Below, piece after piece: positions 1-8,614 of a stretch of DNA of 45,010 bases. The translations under genes and the position numbers were made by a program. Under the pieces are notes generated by a model. The model saw only the letters and a program-made list of their open reading frames with translations. It had not been told where the DNA came from and made no database searches. The number at the start of each line of letters is the position of its first letter. Within the stretch, counting starts at the first letter, position 1. The DNA comes from Fluviicola sp. (GTDB taxonomy: Bacteria; Bacteroidota; Bacteroidia; Flavobacteriales_D; Crocinitomicaceae): positions 9,258-54,267 of the forward strand of contig NVXV01000021.1 of NCBI GenBank assembly GCA_002734085.1. The letters run 5' to 3'.

Positions 1-1896
1 ATTGCAACAGTCGATGCAAGCGGAAATGTTTTAGGTGTATCAGGAGGAACCGTTGATATTGAATTTTTAGATGATAATGGTTGTTCTGAGACCATAACTA
101 TTGTGGTTAGCCCAAAACCAGTGATTACGCTAACACCGAATGATCCAACCACATGTAATGGAACTGACGGGTATATTACAGTAAATGGTGCTGGAAACGG
201 AACAGTGGATTGGTCAGGTGATGCAACAGGTTCAGATGGCTCAGCTACTTTACCTTATGACATTACAAACTTAGCTGCAGGAAATTACGATGTGATTTTT
301 ACAGATGCAGTAACAGGATGTGAGTCGGATCAAGAATCTACTAGTCTTAATAATCCTGGAGCGCCAATCATTGATCCAATTAGTGATACGAGTTCTTGTG
401 AAGTTGATTTTGTTATTCCAGATCCTTCAACATATATAACAGGAACAAACTTGACTGGTAACCAAGCATTTTATTCTGCATCTGGAGGAAACGCCGGAGA
501 TGAATTAACACAAGGTACGACAATTACAAATCCAATGTCTCCAATGACAATCTATGTATTTGATAATAATGGCGTATGTGAATCGGAAACTTCATTTATT
601 GTTTATGTTAATGAGAATCCTACGGTGAGTGTTTCGCCTAATCCAATTTCAGTTTGTACGGATGAAAATATACAAGTTGATGGGAATCCTTCTGGAGGAA
701 GTGGAAATTATGTTATTCACGACTGGACAAATACAGGCGCTGTTTATCTTGATGATCAAACCATTCAAGGCCCAACTTTTAACAGTAATACTGCCGGTAA
801 TTATGACTTAACATATACTGTGGAAGATGACAATGGTTGTAGCGCAACAGAAATTGTTCCTGTAACCGTTCTACAGAGTACAGTAATTGATGCATTAGCA
901 CCACTAGAAGCATGTGGTGAGATAACTTTACCACCAATAACAGGTAGTAACTTATCAGGTAGTGAAGCTTATTATGACGACACTCAAGCGAATGGCGGTC
1001 AAGTTGTGACAGGAACAATAACTTCAAGTGGGACATTCTATATCTACGATAGTGGAGCCAACTGCTCAAATGAGATAATGGTAGAAGTTACGATTAATGA
1101 TGTTCCTGAAATAACAAGTTTACTGGAAGATTCAGAGTATTGTGATTATGAAGTACCTCAAGATGTTATTATTACAGTTAGTGGTCAACCAGACTGGACG
1201 ATCGAGTATACCGTGGATGGCGCTAATCAAACTGCAACATCGTCTCAAAACAATATAAACCTTGGAAATACACCTGGTGTTTACAACATCACATTAATTG
1301 AAGACGATATTTGTTCAGATACAATTAATGAGATTTTTGAAATGCTAATTAAACCTACGCCTCCTGCTCCAGTTGTATATGAGAATGCTGAGTATTGTTC
1401 AAATGAAGAGATAGACAGTATGAGAGCAGAGAGTAGTACAGGTGGAACACTTACATGGTACATGAATCAATTTCAGCAAGTAATGGGGACTGGTGATAAA
1501 GCCTTTCCAGAAAACGTTATTGGAACAACAGTCTACTATATTACAGAAACAATAGACGGTTGTGAGAGTGAATCTTCAGAGATTGTAATTGATATCATAG
1601 AATGCGGTATTGAACTTTCTACTGCTATTACTCCAGATGGAGATGGTTTAAACGACACATGGATTATTCCTAATTTGGATGCCGCTTACCCAGATAATCA
1701 CGTAAGGGTATACAATAGGTGGGGAAGCCTTATTTTTGATCATAATTCTGCTAAGAAAGGTCCATATAATAATAATCCGTGGGACGGTACCAAGAATGGT
1801 GAAGCACTGCCTGTAGGTTCTTATTATTTTGTTATCGATCATCACAATGATGAAGATGAAACTACTAGCGGAGCAGTATCAATAATCTTAGATTAA
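1..1896 (+). CDS. T9SS type B-sorted adhesin (C-terminal part; 5' end outside window)
   Basis: The reading frame is open from base 1, so only the last 631 residues of a larger cell-surface protein are present. The visible part is a chain of Ig/PKD-like beta domains rich in Gly, Thr, Asn and Asp, most with a spaced Cys. The last ~95 residues form the gliding-motility-associated (CHU_C, type B) sorting domain, with ITPDGDGLNDTW, a central VYNRWGSLIFD, then WDGT and LPVGSYYFVI. Proteins with this tail cross the outer membrane through T9SS, and many are adhesins of the SprB type. The next gene starts 10 bp on and is PorP/SprF, the usual partner. The type B tail is clear; the ligand and the total length cannot be read here. 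Confidence 0.93.
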   Translation: MATVDASGNVLGVSGGTVDIEFLDDNGCSETITIVVSPKPVITLTPNDPTTCNGTDGYITVNGAGNGTVDWSGDATGSDGSATLPYDITNLAAGNYDVIFTDAVTGCESDQESTSLNNPGAPIIDPISDTSSCEVDFVIPDPSTYITGTNLTGNQAFYSASGGNAGDELTQGTTITNPMSPMTIYVFDNNGVCESETSFIVYVNENPTVSVSPNPISVCTDENIQVDGNPSGGSGNYVIHDWTNTGAVYLDDQTIQGPTFNSNTAGNYDLTYTVEDDNGCSATEIVPVTVLQSTVIDALAPLEACGEITLPPITGSNLSGSEAYYDDTQANGGQVVTGTITSSGTFYIYDSGANCSNEIMVEVTINDVPEITSLLEDSEYCDYEVPQDVIITVSGQPDWTIEYTVDGANQTATSSQNNINLGNTPGVYNITLIEDDICSDTINEIFEMLIKPTPPAPVVYENAEYCSNEEIDSMRAESSTGGTLTWYMNQFQQVMGTGDKAFPENVIGTTVYYITETIDGCESESSEIVIDIIECGIELSTAITPDGDGLNDTWIIPNLDAAYPDNHVRVYNRWGSLIFDHNSAKKGPYNNNPWDGTKNGEALPVGSYYFVIDHHNDEDETTSGAVSIILD

Positions 1897-1906
1897 ATTT
1901 TAAAAG

Positions 1907-2905
1907 ATGACTTACTTAAAAAACATACTTCTCTTACTGACTTTCACGTCAACAGTTGTTTTTAGCCAACAGTTGCCTCAATACAGTCAGTTTCACAGAA
2001 ACCAAGGAATGACAAATCCTGGAGCGATAGGTTCTTATGACTTTATGGATATCACTCTAGGCTCACGTTATCAATGGTTAGGGTTGAATAATGATATGCA
2101 GGGTAACGTTGCGCCACGTTCGGCATATTTGAATTTTGCGACTACGTTAAAGCGTAAGAAAATTCGTCATAACCCTTCACTTCGTACTTCTGTTGGACCA
2201 ATTAAAAACCCTGAATTGGGTACTGGGAAATTGAAGCACGGTATAGGCGGTCAACTTACTGCGGATGAATATGGCGCTTTCCGTGAAATCGGACTTTCTG
2301 GAACTTACGCTATACATGTTCCAATAACAGAAAAAGTAAACATATCTCTTGGTGCAAGAATTGGTATATCAAACCACACATTTTTAGCAGAGAAAGCACA
2401 AGTTTTATCACATATGCAAGGTGGACCTACGGATCAAACCTATCAAAACTTTTCTGAAAATGGTTATAGTAGAATGTTTATGGATGTAAGCACAGGACTA
2501 TATGTGTATTCCAAAAGATTCTTTGTAGGTATATCGGGAAATCAGTTAACACAAGATTTTGTGAGGATGGGTAGCGGAATTTCTAACTTTAATCCAGTAA
2601 TGCATTTTGATCTTATGGGAGGGATCTACTTCAATTTAAATTATGATTTAACCTTGATGCCTTCTCTTTCTATGAAATATATGAATCCCGCACCCCCAGT
2701 TGCTCAGCTAAACATTCAAGTGGAATACAAAGAATGGTTGTGGATGGGTCTTGGTTATCGCTTTACTGATGCCGCTGTAATCATGATAGGCGCTAACATC
2801 AATAAAAGATTTAAACTAGGTTATAGTTTTGATTATTCAACTTCAAGATTTAATAACTTCACTGCAGGAGGTCACGAAATTGTTTTGGGACTAATGTTTA
2901 GATAA
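1907..2905 (+). CDS. PorP/SprF family type IX secretion membrane protein
   Basis: 332 residues, starting with an export signal (hydrophobic LLLLTFTSTVVFS, then QQLPQYSQFHRNQGMTNPG). The early 'QYSQFHRNQGMTNPGAIGS' and 'GSRYQWLGL' segments are typical of PorP/SprF, an outer-membrane beta-barrel family. It ends in FR, a common end for barrel proteins. In Flavobacterium johnsoniae SprF is needed for secretion of the SprB adhesin, and such genes usually sit directly behind their type B cargo, as here. Gaps of 10 bp upstream and 19 bp downstream indicate one operon with the adhesin and the OmpA protein. The family is firm; the specific cargo is inferred from position. Confidence 0.92.
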   Translation: MTYLKNILLLLTFTSTVVFSQQLPQYSQFHRNQGMTNPGAIGSYDFMDITLGSRYQWLGLNNDMQGNVAPRSAYLNFATTLKRKKIRHNPSLRTSVGPIKNPELGTGKLKHGIGGQLTADEYGAFREIGLSGTYAIHVPITEKVNISLGARIGISNHTFLAEKAQVLSHMQGGPTDQTYQNFSENGYSRMFMDVSTGLYVYSKRFFVGISGNQLTQDFVRMGSGISNFNPVMHFDLMGGIYFNLNYDLTLMPSLSMKYMNPAPPVAQLNIQVEYKEWLWMGLGYRFTDAAVIMIGANINKRFKLGYSFDYSTSRFNNFTAGGHEIVLGLMFR

Positions 2906-2924
2906 TTCTCGTAATTAATAAGAA

Positions 2925-4502
2925 ATGAACAAGCTTTATTGGTTAACTACCTTAGTAATATTTCAATCCTTTTTGCTAAATGCTCAATCTTGGAAGATAT
3001 CAGATCCTTATATACTAGGCTCTGAAGTAAATTCACAGGCGGAAGAAAGTACACCATTATTCTCACAAGATAGCTCGATACTTTATTTTACCCGTACTTA
3101 TGATACAAGAAATACAGGTGGTGAATGGGATCAAGATATTTGGTATTCTACAAGAACTGAAAATGGAGAGTCTTATAATGAAGCGCAAAATTTAAAAAGT
3201 TTAAATAATAAGTTTCATAATGCTGTTGTTGGTTTATCCTCTGATGGAAACAGAATTTATCTTTTGGATGCTTATGGAGGAAAAAAAGATCAGGAAAAAG
3301 GACTTGCAGTGGCTGAACGGAATAATAATGGTAGCTGGAGTTCACCTAAAAGAGTCGACATTCCAGAACTAAAAATTGGGGGTAACTTTTACGGATTCTA
3401 TGTCTCTCCTGATGAAAAAGTTATTATTATCTCCTATAAAGGGGAAGCGCCAGTTGGAGAAGAAGATCTGTATTACTCCGAGTTTGTTAATGGACTTTGG
3501 ACAAAACCAGAGCACATGGGGAATGTTATTAATTCAACGGGTTATGAAATTGCTCCTTTTTTAACGAGTAGTAAGGACACTTTATTTTTTTCAAGTAATG
3601 GTTTTGGAGGGTTTGGTGATGCAGATATATTTTATTCTATAAAAACTGGTTCTGGTTGGAAGTCCTGGTCTAAACCCGTTAATATAGGCCCCCCCGTAAA
3701 CTCTAGTAAGTTTGATGCTTATATTAATATTGCTAATGATGTCATTTACTTCTCAAGTAATAGGGATACTTTGCGTTCAGATATCTTCAAGACAAAAGCA
3801 ATCTACTATTGTTTTATCGGAACAATTCGAGATAAAGAATCACTAGAACCATTGGAAGGCGCTCACTTAGTCATTAAAAATATTGAAGAAGATAATAATA
3901 TAGTCGAAGAGCTTTATTCAGATAGTCAGGGTAAACTAAATGGTAAGCGACTACCTTTTGGTTATAAGGATATGATAGATTTAAAAATCGTCATCGAGAG
4001 AGAAGGCTACATTAGTAAATCAGTAAACTTACAAATGAAATTAGGAGACACTACTGAAATTGATTTGAGTAATTTGTTAGACGTTAACTTAACTAAAATT
4101 GAAGAGGGGAAAACAGATCTTGCCGATGTAATTGACATTAATCCTATTTACTTTGATTTGAACAGTTCCGTTATTCGTCCAGATGCAGCAAAGGAACTGG
4201 ATAAAATTGTTGAAATGATGAATGATAACCCTAAAATTGTCATTGAACTAAGATCACATACAGATTCGAGAGGTTCGGAAAAATATAACCTGTGGCTTTC
4301 AGATAGACGTGCCAAATCAAGTGCAGAATATATTGTGTCTCAAGGGATATCAGTTGACCGTATTACAGGGAAAGGGTTTGGTCAACAGGTTTTAGAGCAC
4401 AGTGATGAAGAAATAGCAAAAGTAAAAACAGAAGCAGAAAAAGAAAGGTTACACCAAATGAACCGAAGGACAGAGTTCATTATTGTTAGGATGAATAAAT
4501 AG
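2925..4502 (+). CDS. PD40 beta-propeller/OmpA-domain lipid-free envelope protein (SprE/PorE-like architecture)
   Basis: 525 residues with an N-terminal signal peptide (LVIFQSFLLNAQS). Residues ~40-290 carry PD40/WD40-like repeats, seen as recurrent 'ILYFTR', 'DADIFYS' and 'VIYFSSNRD' segments. A carboxypeptidase-like beta-sandwich follows at ~295-375. The C-terminal OmpA domain (~410-525) has 'IYFDLNSSVIRPDA' and 'LRSHTDSRG..YN..LSDRRA', which holds the Asp and Arg that bind diaminopimelate in peptidoglycan. The protein should link the outer-membrane secretion or adhesion complex to the cell wall. It is the third gene of the adhesin/PorP/OmpA set often seen in Bacteroidota. There is no lipobox Cys near the signal, so it is probably not a lipoprotein. 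Confidence 0.88.
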   Translation: MNKLYWLTTLVIFQSFLLNAQSWKISDPYILGSEVNSQAEESTPLFSQDSSILYFTRTYDTRNTGGEWDQDIWYSTRTENGESYNEAQNLKSLNNKFHNAVVGLSSDGNRIYLLDAYGGKKDQEKGLAVAERNNNGSWSSPKRVDIPELKIGGNFYGFYVSPDEKVIIISYKGEAPVGEEDLYYSEFVNGLWTKPEHMGNVINSTGYEIAPFLTSSKDTLFFSSNGFGGFGDADIFYSIKTGSGWKSWSKPVNIGPPVNSSKFDAYINIANDVIYFSSNRDTLRSDIFKTKAIYYCFIGTIRDKESLEPLEGAHLVIKNIEEDNNIVEELYSDSQGKLNGKRLPFGYKDMIDLKIVIEREGYISKSVNLQMKLGDTTEIDLSNLLDVNLTKIEEGKTDLADVIDINPIYFDLNSSVIRPDAAKELDKIVEMMNDNPKIVIELRSHTDSRGSEKYNLWLSDRRAKSSAEYIVSQGISVDRITGKGFGQQVLEHSDEEIAKVKTEAEKERLHQMNRRTEFIIVRMNK

Positions 4503-4690
4503 TAAATCCTCAATGCTTTTTGATTGAAGATTACCTTTATCAACTAAAATGGAATTTGGATCTGCATGAATGATTAATCGCCGATTTTTTTCATCTTTGA
4601 CCACTACGATAAATTGCTGCACTGAAACTAAGTGAAATGTGAGAATCAATATTAATTGTAAACATTTTAGGTAGGTTTTAATGAATCTAC

Positions 4691-4698
4691 TATTTTTG
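4691..4698 (+). promoter_or_regulatory. Bacteroidota-type -7 promoter element
   Basis: TATTTTTG matches TAnnTTTG and ends 26 bases before the ATG at 4725. Transcription from here would give a leader of about 20 nt. It argues that the ATG at 4725, not the GTG at 4698 that overlaps the element, is the true start. The 222-bp stretch between 4503 and 4724 holds nothing else that I can support. Confidence 0.6.
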
Positions 4699-4724
4699 TG
4701 TTCTTTACAACAAAGAAATTTAAG

Positions 4725-5429
4725 ATGAAGCTACTACTGATTACATTTTCCATTTATTTTTTGTCTATTACTGCTAGTGCTCAAACCTGGTTCGAAGTGG
4801 GGCTTAAAGGTGGGCCAGCAACTACTTTTTTAATGAACAAGAATTTTTTAAATGATACTCAGTTTAATCCTAAGTTGACACCGACTTATTTCTATGGGGC
4901 GAAGATTGGGATTAATTTTGGCGAGCAAAATGGAATTGCTATTCACGCTGGGGGAACAAAAGTTCAGCAGAAATTTATTAACGAATATCCCAATGCACCA
5001 TTTGATGAACGAAAATTCGCTTCGAACTTAGTTGAAATCGGTGTGTTATATCATAGAACGAGCAATTCAGGCTATTTTGAAGTTGGTCCAAGAATTAGCT
5101 TAGTTCAGAGCGGTGAATTAATTGACGATGGAGGAGCAAGACAAGATATAAGTGATGAATTAATAGGAACCTATTATGGTATGGATTTAGGATTTGGCTC
5201 GTATGTGATTGGTGGTGATCATTTATCATTGATGATGGGACTTCGTTTTTCTTATGGTATCACTCCCATTGATCTAGACGAAAGACCAATTGCTCCCATT
5301 CAAGCTCAATATGGAGACTCAAGAAGTGTTAATGTATTCAGTGCTATGCTTTGTATAGAACTCAATTATTCACTAGGTTATTTGGTGAGATCCACTTGTG
5401 GAAGAAGAACTTCCTGGATATCTTTTTAA
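4725..5429 (+). CDS. Outer-membrane beta-barrel protein (PorT-like fold)
   Basis: 234 residues from ATG 4725. It has a signal peptide (MKLLLITFSIYFLSITASAQ), then alternating hydrophobic strands with Gly and aromatic residues such as 'FEVGLKGGPATTF', 'FYGAKIGINFG' and 'YGMDLGFGSYVIGG'. This is typical of the 8-strand outer-membrane barrels common in Bacteroidota. No catalytic motif is visible. It has its own promoter and is separate from the T9SS unit upstream; the next gene is convergent. PorT itself is of this size, but no diagnostic PorT motif is recognised, so only the fold is called. Confidence 0.75.
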   Translation: MKLLLITFSIYFLSITASAQTWFEVGLKGGPATTFLMNKNFLNDTQFNPKLTPTYFYGAKIGINFGEQNGIAIHAGGTKVQQKFINEYPNAPFDERKFASNLVEIGVLYHRTSNSGYFEVGPRISLVQSGELIDDGGARQDISDELIGTYYGMDLGFGSYVIGGDHLSLMMGLRFSYGITPIDLDERPIAPIQAQYGDSRSVNVFSAMLCIELNYSLGYLVRSTCGRRTSWISF

Positions 5430-5455
5430 AAATGAAAAGAGATATTTCTTTCTGG

Positions 5456-6274
5456 CTATGTAGTAATAAATGGGAATTGAGGGCCTGATGAAAATACCTG
5501 AGCATCAACAGTCAATACAGGTAGCCCATGCTTGTTAGACATCAAGTGCTGAACAAATTTCGGAGAAAACATACTGAGTGTTTTGAGGTAGTACGTTGCC
5601 GAAATCATGCTTACGCCTTCGTTTTTACAAAGATCAATAAACTCATTTATAAAATCGTCTCTTTCAAGATGCTTAATAGAAGCAGTAACATTCTGACTTT
5701 CAAGGTATTTTGTAGCAACTTTTAAATTGATTTGAACCCTTTTTTTAAACTCTGGATCGGTATGTTTACCTGCAACCAAAATCAATTCGGAATTCATGTT
5801 ATGCGCCAATGATGCCGCTGCCTTTACCACTTGAATACTGTCTTTATCAAGATCTATCGTCATGGCGATTTTTCTTATTGGAGTATATACGGTGTCTTCC
5901 TGGACGGTAATAAATGGAACCTTGCTGTTTGAAATAACATCGATTGCTTTACTTCCAAGTAATGAGTCAAGGAATGATTCCTCATGAATCCCCATTACAA
6001 CAAAACTGGCATCAACATATTCTGCATAACTTCCAACATGATCTTTGACTTTACCAGTAATCACTTTGGTCTTCACAACACCTTCAAATCTACTTAGCTC
6101 TTTCTCTACAATTCTTTTTAATTTATTTTTGGCTTCAGTTTCAGTCATGTCGTTTAATACATGAACTAACACTAACTCATCATCTTCATTTCTAGTTAAG
6201 TCTTTAGCATAATGAAGTGCATTTGTAGTTGACTCAGTAAAGTCTATCGGAATCACAAGTTTAAGTATACTCAT
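5456..6274 (-). CDS. Universal stress protein with two Usp domains
   Basis: 272 residues in two UspA-like halves (about 1-145 and 150-272). The first starts 'LKLVIPIDFTESTTNALHYA', with the usual Asp near the N-terminus and a helix after it, and has 'VVMGIHEESFLDSLLGSKA', close to the Gly-rich nucleotide-binding motif. The second half starts 'IRKIAMTIDLDKDSIQVVKAA' and lacks a clear glycine motif, so nucleotide binding is likely only in the first half. Cytosolic; stress or energy-state adaptation is the family role. It is a single gene, convergent with the barrel gene upstream, and no TAnnTTTG element was found near its start. Confidence 0.88.
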   Translation of the reverse strand: MSILKLVIPIDFTESTTNALHYAKDLTRNEDDELVLVHVLNDMTETEAKNKLKRIVEKELSRFEGVVKTKVITGKVKDHVGSYAEYVDASFVVMGIHEESFLDSLLGSKAIDVISNSKVPFITVQEDTVYTPIRKIAMTIDLDKDSIQVVKAAASLAHNMNSELILVAGKHTDPEFKKRVQINLKVATKYLESQNVTASIKHLERDDFINEFIDLCKNEGVSMISATYYLKTLSMFSPKFVQHLMSNKHGLPVLTVDAQVFSSGPQFPFITT

Positions 6275-6475
6275 CTTTGTAGGATTAAATAAATGTAGTA
6301 AATGTCTGATTACCTTTATAATATAAGGGATTAAATTTGTAATTCAAAATCTTTCATAAAGGAAAATGATATGATCCTTTTCTAGGCACTACAATATAAT
6401 TTTGATAATGAGTAGGTTAGATGTATCTTTTACAAAGTAGTAGGTATTGATTTCCAATCAAACTATAAAATTCAA

Positions 6476-6535
6476 CCTGCCGACTGGCTTCGATTCATTT
6501 CGACTTCGCTCAATGGTTACTGCTCAGTCGGCAGG
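6476..6535. repeat. 60-bp inverted repeat just downstream of fabI
   Basis: CCTGCCGACTG at 6476-6486 is perfectly inverted at 6525-6535, around a 38-nt loop containing TTCGACTTCGCTCAATGG. The stem ends 13 bp past the fabI stop. The loop text looks like a mobile intergenic repeat seen widely in Bacteroidota genomes (from memory). As RNA it could fold at the 3' end of the fabI message. The rest of 6275-6548 shows no gene. Confidence 0.65.
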
Positions 6536-6548
6536 CAGACCTGTGTTT

Positions 6549-7364
6549 TTATTCGTCTCCGAATTTTTCAATCACTTCTTGAGTAACTCCTGTATTGCTA
6601 AACCCTCCATCGTGGAAAAGGTTTTGCATGGTTACATATTTCGTGTAATCGGAGAACATTGAAATACAGTAAGCAGCACACGCTTCAGCGGAAGCATTTC
6701 CTAAAGGACTCATTTGTTCACTAAAGTTGATGAATTCTGTAAATCCTTTGATCCCTTGTCCAGCTGTGGTAACTGTTGGAGACTGAGAGATCGTATTCAC
6801 ACGTACTTTTTTCTTGATTCCGTAATGGTATCCAAAGCTTCTTGTGATTGATTCTAACAATGACTTAGCATCTGCCATATCTCCATAATCAGGGAAAATT
6901 CTCTGCGCTGCGATATACGTTAAAGCAACAACAGAACCCCAATCATTGATGGCATCTTTTTTCATTGCAGTAGCTAATACTTTATGCAAAGAGCCCGCTG
7001 AAACATCTAAAGTTTGATTGTAGAACTTGTAATTAATGTCTGTATAGTGCTTTCCTTTTCTAACGTTCGGAGACATTCCAATAGAGTGAAGGATAAAATC
7101 AATTTTACCACCTAAAATCTCCATAGATTTTTCGATGAGGTTATCCAAATCTTCTTCACTTGTTGCATCAGCAGGAATGATTTCGCTATTTGTCTTTTCT
7201 GCTAAAACTTTGATTTCACCCATACGCATCGCGATAGGAGCGTTGGTTAAAACAAATTCAGCTCCTTCTTCGTGAGCCATTTCAGCTACTTTCCAAGCGA
7301 TTGACTGATTGTTCAATGCGCCGAAAATAATTCCTCTTTTTCCTTTAAGTATGTTATTTGCCAT
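6549..7364 (-). CDS. fabI: Enoyl-[acyl-carrier-protein] reductase (NADH)
   Basis: 271 residues, the usual FabI length. It reduces the trans-2-enoyl-ACP double bond, the last step of each type II fatty acid elongation cycle, in the cytosol. The atypical SDR Gly motif 'GALNNQSIAWKVAEMAHEEGAEF' lies at ~15-37, 'HSIGMSP' is near residue 92, and the catalytic pair has the FabI-type spacing Tyr-x6-Lys in 'DYGDMADAK'. The tail 'FHDGGFSNTG' is also typical. It starts MANNILKGKRG at 7364, with a TAnnTTTG element on the minus strand ~20 nt upstream. This is the triclosan-type target enzyme class and a housekeeping gene. Confidence 0.95.
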   Translation of the reverse strand: MANNILKGKRGIIFGALNNQSIAWKVAEMAHEEGAEFVLTNAPIAMRMGEIKVLAEKTNSEIIPADATSEEDLDNLIEKSMEILGGKIDFILHSIGMSPNVRKGKHYTDINYKFYNQTLDVSAGSLHKVLATAMKKDAINDWGSVVALTYIAAQRIFPDYGDMADAKSLLESITRSFGYHYGIKKKVRVNTISQSPTVTTAGQGIKGFTEFINFSEQMSPLGNASAEACAAYCISMFSDYTKYVTMQNLFHDGGFSNTGVTQEVIEKFGDE

Positions 7365-7382
7365 TTTTAAAATCTTTAATTA

Positions 7383-7390
7383 CAAAAATA
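7383..7390 (-). promoter_or_regulatory. -7 promoter element of fabI
   Basis: Read on the minus strand this is TATTTTTG, an exact TAnnTTTG match, 18 bases before the fabI start codon. No clear -33 TTTG was seen. Confidence 0.6.
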
Positions 7391-7494
7391 GAATTATTCT
7401 TTGATTTGTGGTGATTGAAAGATTGTAAATGGGGTTATGTGGTTGGAGGGTATGGGATGTTAAACGATTGCGCGGTGCATGAAAAGATTGTTTG

Positions 7495-7542
7495 TGATAT
7501 ACCTGTAGGGTCGCACGGCCGTGCGACCCTACAGGTATATCA
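7495..7542. repeat. 48-bp perfect palindrome with GTAGGGTCGCACGG half-site
   Basis: A perfect palindrome centred between 7518 and 7519. The inner 28 bp are GTAGGGTCGCACGG and its reverse complement. The outer 10 bp on each side (TGATATACCT and its complement) are also perfectly paired. It lies between the divergent genes fabI and DUF2452. A second copy with the same core and different flanks is at 24172-24227. Either strand would fold into a very stable hairpin. Confidence 0.9.
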
Positions 7543-7594
7543 TACCCCCTGATCCTTTAAAAGGAATTTCTTCCAAATTTCCACACCTTTTTCT

Positions 7595-7602
7595 TATCTT
7601 TG
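7595..7602 (+). promoter_or_regulatory. -7 promoter element of the DUF2452 gene
   Basis: TATCTTTG, an exact TAnnTTTG match, 72 bases before the ATG at 7675. It rules out the in-frame TTG at 7600 as a start, because that codon is inside the element. Confidence 0.55.
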
Positions 7603-7674
7603 AATTATACGCAAATCACTAAACACTTTGATATATTTAAGTGTTTAAGGTGTAATGTAAATCAAATTCTAAGC

Positions 7675-8163
7675 ATGTCTGAAAAAGAAAAAAAGGATAA
7701 AAAGATAAATGAGGACTTCATAAACCCTATTGACCCGGATAAAATCACCGAGAATCCGCACAATTTGCCTTATCCCCACAATACGGGAAGTGCCGTTGTA
7801 AAACCTGAAGACGAAGGAAGAGTTAAGGGTAATGCCATGAATGCCATGGAACATCAAACGGACATGCAACTCGACCAGATTTACAAACAGATGCAATTAC
7901 TGGCAGAACAAGCGAAAGGTTTACAGAATAGAAAGACTATATCAGAAAAGATTTATGGCGCTGAGATGCGCTTTGAGCCACTTATAAATCACGTCTATCA
8001 CTTATATCAAAAAGAAGACAAAGCCTATTTACTATCGCTCATTGCTCCAGATCAATGGGGCCGCTCCAAGAAAAGTTTTGAGTTTGTAGCCACCGTAAGA
8101 TTGCTCGCAGATCATACGTGGGATATTCTGGAGAAGAATGGAAAGCATTTCGAAGAGGAATAG
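7675..8163 (+). CDS. DUF2452 domain-containing protein
   Basis: 162 residues from ATG 7675. A charged N-terminus (SEKEKKDKKINEDF) leads into 'ENPHNLPYPHNTGSAVVKPEDEGRVKG', an amphipathic helical middle, and the C-terminal signature 'RFEPLINHVYHLYQKEDKAYLLSLIAPDQWG...FVATVRLLADHTWD'. The pattern FEP.....YHLY ... LS.IAP..W is what I recall for DUF2452, a family of unknown function found in Bacteroidota and some eukaryotes. There is no signal peptide or membrane segment, so it is cytosolic. Monocistronic by context. The family call is from memory of the motif. Confidence 0.75.
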   Translation: MSEKEKKDKKINEDFINPIDPDKITENPHNLPYPHNTGSAVVKPEDEGRVKGNAMNAMEHQTDMQLDQIYKQMQLLAEQAKGLQNRKTISEKIYGAEMRFEPLINHVYHLYQKEDKAYLLSLIAPDQWGRSKKSFEFVATVRLLADHTWDILEKNGKHFEEE

Positions 8164-8211
8164 GATTTTCTGAGATTTTAGTTGAATGGATGTTGTGTGT
8201 AGGTCGTTCAT

Positions 8212-8582
8212 GTTGTTCAGAGATTTTATGGATTTTTAGGATTGTAGGGTGTGAGTAGGGCATCATTGTTATCCGCAGATTTTTAAGATTTGTTGGATTA
8301 GTATGGCGGGATTTAATTAGACTAAACAAATAATGAATCTGAAAAGCATACATGTTGCCCCCTTTTACACCCCTAAAAAAATAGAATCTGTGAAAAGTCT
8401 GTGTAATCTACTTCGGCTCACTCAGCATAAATGTGGACACCACCTTGAGCAACCCCAACCAAAAAAAATCTGTGAAAATCAATCTAATCTGTGGACAAAC
8501 CAAGCGAGTGCACAAAAAATAATCTGTGAAAATCTGAGAAATCTGTGGACACCCATCTGCGCAATCACAACCAAAAAAATCA
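8212..8582. repeat. Cluster of degenerate 'CCACAGATT' dispersed repeats
   Basis: No gene is supported between 8164 and 8614. The stretch holds two degenerate forward copies (from ~8212 with AGGATTGTAGGGTGTGAGTAG, and from ~8269 with CCGCAGATTTTTAAGATTTG). Several reverse copies of AATCTGTGGAC / AATCTGTGAAAA lie at ~8390-8560. The same family occurs at 11187, 12944-13093 and 27884-28094. The opposed copies could fold as one long hairpin. Confidence 0.7.
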
Positions 8583-8583
8583 A

Positions 8584-8591
8584 TACCTTTG
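8584..8591 (+). promoter_or_regulatory. -7 promoter element of the phosphatase gene
   Basis: TACCTTTG fits TAnnTTTG and ends 23 bases before the ATG at 8615. It supports that start over the much longer open frame from 8333, whose extra 94 codons run through repeat DNA. Confidence 0.6.
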
Positions 8592-8614
8592 TGGAGCATT
8601 TAAATACAATTGAA

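Noticed and set aside
779-1069. Minus-strand open frames inside the adhesin, and similar frames inside other large genes
   Set aside because: They lie wholly within well-supported genes, with no promoter or family match.
4449-4649. Minus-strand open frame of 66 codons between the OmpA and barrel genes
   Set aside because: It overlaps the OmpA gene end, has no promoter or known family, and its upstream side runs into the next gene's promoter region. Some protein-like text is present, so a relic cannot be excluded.
4698-4724. GTG start for the outer-membrane barrel
   Set aside because: The GTG overlaps the TAnnTTTG element and would bury the signal peptide that begins at ATG 4725.
8333-8614. 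N-terminal extension of the tyrosine phosphatase to 251 residues
   Set aside because: The extension is translated dispersed-repeat DNA; the family P-loop is always at the N-terminus and a -7 element sits at 8584.
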